A stretch of DNA of 64,000 nt from Shewanella fidelis ATCC BAA-318 (lineage in GTDB: Bacteria; Pseudomonadota; Gammaproteobacteria; Enterobacterales; Shewanellaceae), in contig NZ_KI912458.1 in assembly GCF_000518605.1 (NCBI RefSeq), forward strand, positions 520,729 through 584,728. Reading direction: 5' to 3'. This document shows, piece by piece, positions 9,284 through 16,703 of this stretch. The notes under the pieces were generated by a model that saw nothing but the letters and a program-made list of their open reading frames with translations, did no database searches and was not told where the DNA came from. The position numbers were made by a program, and so were the translations under genes. The number at the start of each line of letters is the position of its first letter. Within the stretch, counting starts at the first letter, position 1.

Positions 9284-10414
9284 ATGACTCGATTCGAGAA
9301 TCAAGGCGTGGCGTTTAAAGGTTTTGCCATATCTGCATTTATTGTGGTGATTTTGGCAGGCATTAAAGCGGCAAGCCCGATTGTGGTGCCTTTTGTACTG
9401 TCAGTATTTATCGCGGTGATTTGTAATCCAGTGATCAGTTGGATGACACGTCATCGTGTACCAAGAGCCCTTGCTGTATTGCTATTAATGGTCTTTATCG
9501 TGCTAATGGGCATGTGGTTAGCCTCTGTTGTTGGCACCTCAATTAATGAGTTTTCTAAACAGTTACCGTTTTATCGTGATCAATTGATTGAGCAGTTTTC
9601 TTGGATTGTAGAAAAGTTGGCTGCGTTTAACATTCAAATCTCGAAAGATCAGATTTTGGCGTATTTTGACCCTGGGGTAGCGCTCTCAATGACAACCAAT
9701 ATGTTGTCTGGCGTTGGTAGTGTTATGGCCAATTTGTTCTTAATTATTTTGACTGTAGTGTTTATTCTGTTTGAGTCGAATGGCTTTTCGACCAAAATGC
9801 ATTTAGCACTTGATGATCCTGATATGCGTTTAAAGCAAGTTGACCGCTTTTTACTCTCAGTTAATCAATATATGGTGATTAAAACGCTGGTCAGTTTAGG
9901 CACTGGTTTGATAATCGGTGTTGGCTTATATTTTATCGGTGTGGATTATGCGCTGTTATGGGGCGTGATTGCATTTTTGTTCAACTATATTCCTAATATT
10001 GGTTCAATCATTGCCGCTATTCCGTCAGTGCTTTTGGCTTTCATTCAACTTGGCCCTGGGGCTGCTGGTGGGGTGGCAGTGCTATATCTTGCGACTAATA
10101 CCGTAATGGGTAATGCCGTCGAACCTAGATATATGGGTAAGGGATTGGGCCTATCTACCTTAGTCGTATTCTTATCGTTAATTTTTTGGGGCTGGTTGCT
10201 TGGCTCTGTCGGTATGCTGTTGTCGGTACCATTAACCATGATTGTAAAAATCGCACTTGAATCCAGTTCTGGTGGTCGTTGGTTGGCAGTGTTGTTGGGC
10301 GATGATGTTTCTGAGGAGCAGTTACAAGTGGCCAAGCTAAATGCCGGTGTAGCGACTGAAGAGACAACTTTAGCTATTACAAACAGTGAAGAAAATAAGC
10401 AAGACAGTAATTAG
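9284..10414 (+). CDS. AI-2E family membrane transporter, TqsA-like
   Basis: 376 residues with about seven to eight hydrophobic segments. The family block LWGVIAFLFNYIPNIGS and the C-terminal stretch GKGLGLSTLVVFLSLIFW are nearly as in E. coli TqsA (YdgG), which affects export of the quorum signal AI-2. Other members of the family are Na+/H+ or general exporters, so substrate cannot be assigned. AAGGA lies a few bases upstream of the ATG. The next gene follows after 13 bp, suggesting co-transcription. Confidence 0.82.
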   Translation: MTRFENQGVAFKGFAISAFIVVILAGIKAASPIVVPFVLSVFIAVICNPVISWMTRHRVPRALAVLLLMVFIVLMGMWLASVVGTSINEFSKQLPFYRDQLIEQFSWIVEKLAAFNIQISKDQILAYFDPGVALSMTTNMLSGVGSVMANLFLIILTVVFILFESNGFSTKMHLALDDPDMRLKQVDRFLLSVNQYMVIKTLVSLGTGLIIGVGLYFIGVDYALLWGVIAFLFNYIPNIGSIIAAIPSVLLAFIQLGPGAAGGVAVLYLATNTVMGNAVEPRYMGKGLGLSTLVVFLSLIFWGWLLGSVGMLLSVPLTMIVKIALESSSGGRWLAVLLGDDVSEEQLQVAKLNAGVATEETTLAITNSEENKQDSN

Positions 10415-10427
10415 TTAACAAGTAAAA

Positions 10428-11348
10428 GTGAGCTTGATGCAGTTATTTATTGAAGCAGTAAAACAAGTAGAGTTTCCACAAGATGTGACGCGTCTTTTTC
10501 ATGGGCGCGGAGGGCGTTTTGCGGGCTGTGAGCATTTGTGTTTGGATTGGTTTGCGCCTGTAGTGCTATTAACCAGTTTTAAAGTACTAGAAGCCTCTGA
10601 ATTAACCCGTTTATGTGAAGCCATTGAGCAACGCTGGCTTGAAGTCAAAGCTGATGAGCCATTAAATTTAGTATTCCAGTATCGCCGAGGCGGTGAAACG
10701 CATACTGAGATTATTAAGGGCGAAGTGCCAGAGAAGCATATCGTTACTGAAAATGGAGCGTGCTTTCAAGTGCATTTAATGCGCGGCCAAAATCATGGGT
10801 TATTTTTGGATATGGCTAACGGTCGCCAATGGGTGCGTGAGCATAGCGCTCATAAAAAAGTGCTTAATCTATTTGCGTATACCTGTGGCTTCTCTGTTGC
10901 AGCGCTGCAAGGCAAAGCGGACGAAGTGGTTAACATTGATATGAGCAAGGGCGCATTATCAATTGGTAAGCAAAATCATATTTTAAATGATTTTAAAGTG
11001 GGGGCGCGTTTTCTCGGCCACGACATTTTTAAGTCTTGGGGGAAATTGACCAAACTTGGCCCCTATGAAGTGATCATTGCTGATCCGCCAAGTAATCAGA
11101 AGGGCAGTTTTGTTGCGACAAAAGATTACGCCCGTTTACTTAAACGCTTACCTGAGTTGTTAACGGATGATGGCGATATGCTATTGTGTCTAAATGCACC
11201 TGAGTTGAGTATCGACTTTTTAATGCAGCAAGTGGCTGAGTTCAGTCCTAGTCTCGTTTTCTGCGAGCAACTAGCAAACCCAGCTGTTTTTGATGATATT
11301 GATGCCAACAAAGCGCTTAAGGTGCTTAGGTACAGAAAACGTAGTTAG
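10428..11348 (+). CDS. Class I SAM-dependent methyltransferase (PF10672/RlmI-like)
   Basis: 306 residues. The SAM-binding motif I region reads KVLNLFAYTCGFSVAAL, followed by acidic motif VNIDMSKGAL and the catalytic DPPSN in IIADPPSNQKGSF. That last motif resembles the rRNA large-subunit m5C methyltransferase group, but the usual DPPSF has Asn in place of Phe. The listed start is GTG; an ATG three codons later (10437) is equally likely, and neither has a strong Shine-Dalgarno sequence. It follows the TqsA-like gene closely and ends at a strong terminator. The substrate is unknown, with rRNA the most probable. Confidence 0.78.
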   Translation: MSLMQLFIEAVKQVEFPQDVTRLFHGRGGRFAGCEHLCLDWFAPVVLLTSFKVLEASELTRLCEAIEQRWLEVKADEPLNLVFQYRRGGETHTEIIKGEVPEKHIVTENGACFQVHLMRGQNHGLFLDMANGRQWVREHSAHKKVLNLFAYTCGFSVAALQGKADEVVNIDMSKGALSIGKQNHILNDFKVGARFLGHDIFKSWGKLTKLGPYEVIIADPPSNQKGSFVATKDYARLLKRLPELLTDDGDMLLCLNAPELSIDFLMQQVAEFSPSLVFCEQLANPAVFDDIDANKALKVLRYRKRS

Positions 11349-11364
11349 CATATGCGCTAGCTTA

Positions 11365-11393
11365 AAAGGCCAAACAATCGTTTGGCCTTTTTT
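11365..11393 (+). terminator. Rho-independent terminator
   Basis: An 11-bp stem (AAAGGCCAAAC / GTTTGGCCTTT) with loop AATC and a T run, ending the TqsA-like/methyltransferase unit. Confidence 0.85.
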
Positions 11394-11756
11394 ATGGACG
11401 AAAAAATAGTTATCGCCGCAATTGATAACAGTGTGTCACATCACTAGATGTTGAGAATGAATGTTGTCTGTATAATTATTGTTCACTAAAAGATAGCTTT
11501 TAAGTATTAAACTGAATAAAAAACTGAAAGTCTTTCAGGTTTGTGAACGGATTTTAGTGTTTTTAGTGGGTTTTGTGACTGTTTTTACGTTTTTTGAGTG
11601 ATTATTTTGAAAGTTTTCTGTAAGTGGTGAGGTTTGGCTGTTATACTCCTCTGTAAGAACAATGCATAGTTGGCATGTTTTTAAAAGAAGGCCAAATGTC
11701 ACATATCGATGACATGCCTTTGTACCCTATACCTTAATCAAAGATCCGGAGTCATT
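11394..11756. other. Intergenic leader region of the 32-residue protein gene
   Basis: About 360 bp, AT-rich. It contains a good -10-like TATAAT at 11471 and a TTATACT at 11641, but no well-spaced -35 for either. A short inverted repeat (CTGAAAG/CTTTCAG) lies near 11527-11541. It presumably holds the promoter for the small gene at 11757. Confidence 0.45.
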
Positions 11757-11855
11757 ATGGAAATTCAGGAATATGAAGGCGCATATTACCAACTACAAGA
11801 CGAGATGTTAGAGTCGCTGCCAGTTGAAATGGACGAAGAAGCGTTTTTAGATTAA
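11757..11855 (+). CDS. Small acidic protein of 32 residues, function unknown
   Basis: ATG at 11757 with CCGGAGTC giving a GGAG Shine-Dalgarno seven bases upstream. The product begins MEIQEYEGAYYQLQDEM and ends EEAFLD; it is strongly acidic (Glu/Asp-rich), with no signal peptide or membrane segment. A perfect terminator 40 bp downstream shows that this is its own transcription unit, which is the best argument that it is real. I do not recognise the family. Confidence 0.6.
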   Translation: MEIQEYEGAYYQLQDEMLESLPVEMDEEAFLD

Positions 11856-11894
11856 GGAAAATCGCGACAGCTCATGTATTTGAGTCTGAAGATA

Positions 11895-11923
11895 AAATAG
11901 CAACCCAAGGGTTGCTATTTTTT
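11895..11923. terminator. Bidirectional Rho-independent terminator
   Basis: A 12-bp stem (AAATAGCAACCC / GGGTTGCTATTT) with an AA apex (in practice a four-base loop) and TTTTTT on the plus strand. The minus strand also reads into TTTTAT, so it can serve the convergent lipoprotein gene too. Confidence 0.85.
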
Positions 11924-11983
11924 GTTTGGATTATCTATTCAATAAAGTTGTATGGATTTATAGCCAGATTCATTCTAGCGCCT

Positions 11984-12448
11984 CTAGCCATTGACCTGAC
12001 GCTTTTCCGGTACTATCTCAACGATTACCCAGTTGCCACCGTACTTGTTAAGCCGCAATGTACGATCGTCAACCCAGTGTTTGCCATTTCGTAAGCCCAT
12101 AATTTTCACAATAACGGTAACGTCATTGGTCGATTTTCTAAAAAAGTCGATATCAACTTCGTCAACTTCCAATTCAACATCTGTCATGCTCAGGTTAAGC
12201 ACATTACGCTGTACCGAAGCAGCGATATAATAGTGGCTCAAAATCTCTTGTAGTGGCTCGTTAACATAGAGTTTAGCCTTATCCACGCTTTTCTGATTGT
12301 AGAGTGCATCTAAGAAGCCTAAAGAGGTGAGCTCTGGTGAACGCATTGAGGGATTGCTGGTGGTTGAAGTGTCATTGTTAACTTGCCCCTCAGGACTACA
12401 AGCGACTAAGTTAAAGATAATGAAACCAAATAGAATGCGTTTAATCAT
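11984..12448 (-). CDS. Small lipoprotein, function unknown
   Basis: 154 residues. The signal peptide ends in lipobox LVAC, followed by SPEGQVNNDTSTTS, a short tether. The remaining roughly 115 residues look like a compact alpha/beta fold (a cystatin- or SnoaL-like topology would fit, but I cannot assign one). The protein ends in a basic tail. ATG at 12448. No neighbour suggests a pathway. Confidence 0.7.
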   Translation of the reverse strand: MIKRILFGFIIFNLVACSPEGQVNNDTSTTSNPSMRSPELTSLGFLDALYNQKSVDKAKLYVNEPLQEILSHYYIAASVQRNVLNLSMTDVELEVDEVDIDFFRKSTNDVTVIVKIMGLRNGKHWVDDRTLRLNKYGGNWVIVEIVPEKRQVNG

Positions 12449-12581
12449 ATGCTGATTGCTTGAGAGTTTGATGCAGTATTACCATTATCGGAGACTAACG
12501 CAACAAAATTAGCCTAGATCCTATCTAAAGCTTGACGTAGTAAGAGATCTAAGGCATATCTGTATGGATGACTCTGAAAGG

Positions 12582-12604
12582 TTATCCACAGAATCTGTGG
12601 ATAA
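12582..12604. promoter_or_regulatory. Inverted pair of consensus DnaA boxes
   Basis: Two perfect TTATCCACA boxes in inverted orientation, separated by five bases. The arms extend to 11 bp (TTATCCACAGA / TCTGTGGATAA) around a single central base. DnaA binding is expected from the consensus. Whether it titrates DnaA, regulates a promoter or forms a structural palindrome is not evident. Confidence 0.6.
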
Positions 12605-13719
12605 GCATGTTGAATACTATTTTTAACATAGCTAACCACTTAATAAATAAAGAGTAAAACCGCTGTTCATTTTTTGACTCACCTTTGTATTACCTTAATA
12701 AATCATTCAGATATTTCCATTTCTTTTTGTAAGTGTTAATAAGTAAACGATCTTACGATCTTTTATAACTCTTCTGTTGATAAGTTACTTCTAAATTTCA
12801 CTCATTTACTTGTGTAATAGAACACTTAGCTGAAATGAGTGTACGGAAAATAGTGATTAGCATCATACCTTAGCAATTCAAGTGAAAGATACGGAATACA
12901 ATCATACTTAAATATTTCTTTGAGGATTGGTGACTGGCTTAAGTAAGCTGTTGCGAGAGGTGGACGATTAGCAGCTAACGGTTAACTAAAAGCGCAGCAA
13001 AACTTCAGATATGAGAGGCATTGTTTCCAAAGCGATCGTAATGTTAATGATTACGAGTAAAAAGTAGATTTACCTGCTAACAACTTTACCTCCCAGATTT
13101 TGGAGCCCTTTGGTGTAGTGGCGTATTGATTTGTGGGATTTACTATAGTTGTTGATTAGCAAAAGTCACTTTTAATAAATAACATTTAGTAATCGCAATA
13201 CCTTCGAATAGTCTTGATCTATGAACCTAAGTGAACATCCGTTAATGAGGTTATGTTTTCCTGTTTCTAGTTAGTGGTTTGAGCGCAAGGATTAGGTAAC
13301 GAGTTGAGCTATTGATTTATAATCTGTGTTCTTATTTAGGTAAAAATCCTCTTTGCAATCGGAAAATTGCCAGTGTAAAAATATAAGTAAATTAAGATAG
13401 AAGAGTCATTAATTTAAATTAATATTTTTAACTAGAGAATAATAAATTTTAATTTTTATGTGATGACAGTGAAAATGCTTGTTGCATCATTCTACTAAGC
13501 GCTAGTTAAGGCAACTCTTCCTTGTTAAACATGACAAAGCTAACTTTCAAAGTAGCACTCTTCGACGATATCATTTAGGGGCGACATGTTAAGGTGGCCT
13601 GGGAAGTAGTGAAAGGAGTGAAATAATAAATAATAACGGGTAATAAGATTGTTGGTATGTAAATTTACGCTGTATAAGTTTTTATTTTGTTTGGTTTTGT
13701 GGGTTATTTTAAATATATG

Positions 13720-13750
13720 TTGACATTTGTTTTTAAAGCGTGATTAAAAT
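13720..13750 (+). promoter_or_regulatory. Putative sigma-70 promoter of the microcin cluster
   Basis: A perfect -35 TTGACA at 13720-13725 and a -10-like TAAAAT at 13745-13750, 19 bp apart (TTAAAA would give 18). Transcription would start at or inside the TAAGC repeat, leaving a leader of roughly 190 nt before the HlyD-type gene. The long spacer makes activity uncertain. Confidence 0.45.
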
Positions 13751-13755
13751 AAAAA

Positions 13756-13815
13756 TAAGCTAAGCTAAGCTAAGCTAAGCTAAGCTAAGCTAAGCTAAGC
13801 TAAGCTAAGCTAAGC
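13756..13815. repeat. Pentanucleotide tandem repeat (TAAGC)x12
   Basis: Twelve perfect, uninterrupted copies of TAAGC (60 bp) lie directly after the -10 element of the putative microcin promoter. A further partial copy (GCTAAGCTAA) lies at about 13914-13923, just before the Shine-Dalgarno sequence. Perfect short tandem repeats of this length vary by slipped-strand mispairing. Being in the leader or at the start site, it could tune transcription or mRNA folding rather than reading frame. Confidence 0.9.
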
Positions 13816-13948
13816 TTTAATAGTTGTTATGTCGGCTGTAGGTTTGTGTGTAATTGTTGTTTCTCATGCTTAATATAATGAAAATAGGTGTGTTTTATAA
13901 ATGGTTGTGACCCGCTAAGCTAATGGATTTTTATCATGGAGTGAGCGT

Positions 13949-15184
13949 ATGTTGTTTCGCAAGGAAGTTCTAGAAAATCATACCAATGGATATTATGGGA
14001 AAGCTGTTGTAATAACACCTATCCATTATTCAATATTGTTAGCGCTTCTTGTTGCTCTTGTTTTCATTACAGTAATCTATCTTTTTTCTAGTGATTACTC
14101 TAAAAAAGAAAAGGTAAAAGGCTACTTGGTTCCCACTCATGGCATTTCAAGAGTTTACTCTCATGTTAGCGGTGTTGTCAGTGAGGTGGCGGTCAAGGAG
14201 GGAGATCGTGTTTCTGCTGGAACCATGCTTATGTCGGTTACAAACAATAAGTTTATGGCCAATTCATTAAATTCTGACAAAGAGAAGATCAAAGAACTCA
14301 ACATTCAGATATCGCTCATAAACGAACAAATATCTCAGTATTCATCCCTGTACCAAGAGAGAGAGGTGAGACTGGAGGGTATTATTAATTTTCTGAAACA
14401 AGAGAGAAAAGAATTAAGGCTGCAAGGTGAGTTGCTCAGAGAACGTTTGAAGTTGGCAAAAGTGCGTTTGGCAAGTATCAAGAAGCTTCATAGCAAAGGG
14501 AATGCAAGTAAAAATGAAGTGAATGAACAGCTTGATTTTATATTGGATTTACAGCAAAAAATTCAAGAACATAATACTATCGCTTTGAAATCTGAGACTA
14601 ATATTGCCAATTCGTTAAATGATAAGGCTAGATTGCCATTTGAAAAGCAACAGCAGGTAAGCCAGTTGGAAATCGAGTTGTCAAAACTATCTAATACAAA
14701 AGTATCTATTCAAGAAGGAAATAATCTATTGGTGAAAGCACCTATTAACGGCGTTGTTACGTCAATCAAGCTTAATGTTGGCGAGTTCGCATCGAGTGGA
14801 GATTATTTGGTGACAATCTTACCGGACGATTCAAAGCTTGAGGCTGAAGTTTATATACCTACAAGAGCCATAGCTTTTGTAAGCGAGGGAGATGAGGTAA
14901 ACCTAAAGTTAGATGCGTTTCCATTTCAAAAATTTGGCATGGCTACTGGTCGTGTGTCTCATGTTTCTAGAAGTGTTGTGTTTGCATCTGAAACTGCTAG
15001 CAAACTTTCTTTTGACGAACCTGTCTATAAAGTATCAATTGAACTTTTAACACAAAATATTAAGGCTTATGGAAATAAAATAGATTTTATACCTGGAATG
15101 CTATTGCAAGCAGATATTAATACTGGGAGTAGAAGCCTGTTGGAGTGGGTTTTTGAACCATTGTATATTATGAGAGGGTATTAA
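13949..15184 (+). CDS. HlyD-family periplasmic adaptor of a microcin export system (CvaA-like)
   Basis: 411 residues. A short cytoplasmic N-terminus is followed by one membrane helix (about residues 27-48, LLALLVALVFITVIYLF), a lipoyl/barrel half (KVKGYLVPTHGISRVYSHVSG), a long coiled coil (about 105-245), the second lipoyl half (VKAPINGVVTSIKLNVGEF) and a beta-barrel. The C-terminal RSLLEWVFEPLYIMRGY is typical of bacteriocin-type adaptors. GGAG lies seven bases before ATG 13949. It would bridge the C39 ABC exporter at 16704 to an outer-membrane TolC, which is not encoded here. Confidence 0.85.
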   Translation: MLFRKEVLENHTNGYYGKAVVITPIHYSILLALLVALVFITVIYLFSSDYSKKEKVKGYLVPTHGISRVYSHVSGVVSEVAVKEGDRVSAGTMLMSVTNNKFMANSLNSDKEKIKELNIQISLINEQISQYSSLYQEREVRLEGIINFLKQERKELRLQGELLRERLKLAKVRLASIKKLHSKGNASKNEVNEQLDFILDLQQKIQEHNTIALKSETNIANSLNDKARLPFEKQQQVSQLEIELSKLSNTKVSIQEGNNLLVKAPINGVVTSIKLNVGEFASSGDYLVTILPDDSKLEAEVYIPTRAIAFVSEGDEVNLKLDAFPFQKFGMATGRVSHVSRSVVFASETASKLSFDEPVYKVSIELLTQNIKAYGNKIDFIPGMLLQADINTGSRSLLEWVFEPLYIMRGY

Positions 15185-15294
15185 ATGTACTAAGTGTTTT
15201 CATGTACCCTGAAGCAATTTAGCCACACTTAATAGTGGGTGTTACTGGTTTGCTTTGTATATTGTTAACTATGTTGGTTGAACTTGTCGTTTTA

Positions 15295-15323
15295 TTGGCA
15301 ATGTTAATTGTTTGTTATTATAT
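15295..15323 (+). promoter_or_regulatory. Possible internal promoter before the candidate immunity genes
   Basis: TTGGCA (15295-15300) and TTATAT (15318-15323) are 17 bp apart, overlapping an alternative TATAAT at 15321. It lies in a 199-bp gap after the adaptor gene. It could give separate expression of immunity and precursor genes. The AT-rich context makes chance matches likely. Confidence 0.3.
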
Positions 15324-15383
15324 AATTTTAATAACTAGTATGTATGGTCGTTAATTTGAGGGTGTCGAGGTATGGGGTGACTT

Positions 15384-15779
15384 ATGAAGAAAGTTTTGTC
15401 TATTTATTTGTTTGTTTTTTTGTCTTTGGTTTTTTATTGTTTTGCATTTGATTTTTATATTAACTTTGATAGTTTTGCTGCATATCATATAAGTAGTTAT
15501 TCCATAAAGGCTATAGGGGTCGTAATGGGGGTTGCTATATTCTACTTGCTGCTTTCACTTTTCTTTAGATTTGGTTTTTTTGAACTGTTACTGGGTAAGT
15601 TTTATAAGGGGGAAGTATCAGGTTTTAGTAAGTATAGAGTTGTTCCTTTTTCTGTGACTTTTGGGTTGTTATTATCTGAATATATAAGTGTTATCAGTAT
15701 GCCTGTTTTGCTACTGGTTGTTGGGGAGCTTTTTTATTTGTTTATTATTAATAAGGAGGAAGGTTTTTTGTTTTTTTAA
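15384..15779 (+). CDS. Small integral membrane protein, candidate microcin immunity protein A
   Basis: 131 residues with about four hydrophobic helices, very rich in Phe, Leu and Tyr, and with a short basic loop (GKFYKGEVSGFSKYR) in the middle. GGGGTGA lies just upstream of the ATG. It does not resemble a family I can name. Its position between adaptor and precursor genes, its small size and its distant resemblance to the next protein suggest immunity. Very AT-rich coding sequence marks it as foreign to the flanking genome. Confidence 0.6.
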   Translation: MKKVLSIYLFVFLSLVFYCFAFDFYINFDSFAAYHISSYSIKAIGVVMGVAIFYLLLSLFFRFGFFELLLGKFYKGEVSGFSKYRVVPFSVTFGLLLSEYISVISMPVLLLVVGELFYLFIINKEEGFLFF

Positions 15780-15843
15780 TTTTGTATTAACGATGGCCTT
15801 TATGAATTAGAGTTAGTTTTACTAACGTTGGAGAGTAATATGG

Positions 15844-16245
15844 TTGGTGCGCATGGTTGGTAAGTCATTGTGTTTTTTAAGTGTTTCAGTGGTTGTGGGT
15901 ATATTGGTTGATTGTTCTTTAATTAATTTTAATGATGCTATTTCCAGTCTTATTTCAAAGGAGCTTTTTGGCTACTTGTTAATGGCGATTGGTATGTTAG
16001 TGCTTTATGTAAGTATGTCATTTTTATTTAAGCTTGATTTTAAAAAGTTAGTCTTTGGAGGGATGCGGGATAACAAAAACGATCCTTTTCTTGTTAAGTT
16101 AAGGTATATACCTCCAACTCTTATGTTTGTTTCATTTTTTACAAGTGGTATCCCATATTTTTTTATACCATTTACTTTTTTAGCTATTACGGAAGTTGGT
16201 TATTTATTTTTTATAAGGAAGAAAGTCAATCACAAGGAGATATAA
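15844..16245 (+). CDS. Small integral membrane protein, candidate microcin immunity protein B
   Basis: 133 residues from a TTG start at 15844, which is eight bases after GGAGAG; an in-frame ATG at 15853 would remove three residues. An ATG at 15840 leads only to an eight-codon out-of-frame ORF. There are four predicted helices and the same layout as the preceding protein. Shared features include a polar central loop (FGGMRDNKNDPFLVKLRY versus GKFYKGEVSGFSKYR) and a similar C-terminal helix (GYLFFIRKK versus FYLFIINKE). The Shine-Dalgarno sequence of the precursor gene lies inside its last codons. Immunity is inferred from context. Confidence 0.6.
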   Translation: MVRMVGKSLCFLSVSVVVGILVDCSLINFNDAISSLISKELFGYLLMAIGMLVLYVSMSFLFKLDFKKLVFGGMRDNKNDPFLVKLRYIPPTLMFVSFFTSGIPYFFIPFTFLAITEVGYLFFIRKKVNHKEI

Positions 16246-16246
16246 T

Positions 16247-16615
16247 ATGAAATTATTAGAAATTGTAGAACAAGATGTTATTTTTGGCGGAGGGGGAGTT
16301 AGCAGTGCCCTTCAGGGGGCTGCAGGATCAGCGGTTATGTCAGGAAGTGGCTCGCCAGGATGTGCAGCCCTAGGTTCACTGGTTTCTGCTGGTATTTCCG
16401 CTAGCCCAGTGTTTGGTGCTGTTTTTGTTGGAACAGTTACAGGAGTAGCCGTCACCAATGCATGTAATAATCGACCCGGTTACCCGGCTGGATCCCGAAG
16501 TGAATCAGGCATGCCTTCCAACGCTAACCGATACTGGCCTTCCACTGAACATTGGAGAGGAGGAGGTGGAGGTGGAATTAATAAGTGGTATATGGATGCT
16601 CTATCACAATTCTAG
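16247..16615 (+). CDS. Class II microcin precursor with double-glycine leader
   Basis: 122 residues. The leader MKLLEIVEQDVIFGG resembles those of microcin V-type precursors, with cleavage expected after Gly15. The core (about 107 residues) has a Gly/Ala/Ser/Val-rich hydrophobic half (residues 16-70, with GAVFVGTVTGVAV). This is followed by a polar, aromatic tail (RYWPSTEHWR, a run of six Gly, then INKWYMDALSQF). Cys39 and Cys73 could form one disulfide. AAGGAG overlaps the end of the preceding gene and lies eight bases before ATG 16247, so the two are coupled. I do not recognise a named microcin. Confidence 0.75.
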   Translation: MKLLEIVEQDVIFGGGGVSSALQGAAGSAVMSGSGSPGCAALGSLVSAGISASPVFGAVFVGTVTGVAVTNACNNRPGYPAGSRSESGMPSNANRYWPSTEHWRGGGGGGINKWYMDALSQF

Positions 16616-16630
16616 TCTTTAGTATTTAAT

Positions 16631-16668
16631 AAAGCTCCTTAAGTTACTTCAAAAACTTGAAGAGCTTT
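16631..16668 (+). terminator. Stem-loop between precursor and exporter genes (possible attenuator)
   Basis: Outer arms AAAGCTC and GAGCTTT (7 bp) enclose a weaker inner pairing; TTCTTTTTC follows. It lies after the microcin precursor and before the ABC exporter gene. It could end most transcripts and so give much more precursor than exporter mRNA. Confidence 0.5.
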
Positions 16669-16703
16669 GTTCTTTTTCAGGAAAGTGTTGGTTTAGGAGT
16701 GTA

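Larger units (their letters stand above)
12449..13948. other. 1.5-kb AT-rich non-coding region upstream of the microcin cluster
   Basis: No ORF with a credible ribosome-binding site is visible on either strand. Elements seen: a palindromic DnaA-box pair (12582-12604), an inverted repeat TCGTAAT-N7-ATTACGA (13036-13056), a promoter (13720-13750), and the TAAGC tract (13756-13815). The base composition is more AT-rich than flanking genes, in keeping with acquired DNA. Confidence 0.6.

Noticed and set aside
11523..11545. Small inverted repeat followed by T on the minus strand, suggesting a second small-RNA terminator
   Set aside because: The stem is short and AT-rich, and no promoter was found on that strand; too weak to report as a gene.
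12564..12626. A 20-codon ORF spanning the DnaA-box palindrome
   Set aside because: Too short, with poorly spaced AAGG and no sign of selection; the palindrome itself is the stronger signal.
13756..13815. CRISPR-like array interpretation of the TAAGC tract
   Set aside because: The five-base units are contiguous with no spacers and no cas genes nearby; it is a simple tandem repeat.
15271..15354. A 27-codon hydrophobic ORF between the HlyD-type gene and candidate immunity gene A
   Set aside because: It would make a single-helix peptide, but it has no ribosome-binding site and overlaps a possible promoter; AT-rich DNA gives such ORFs by chance.
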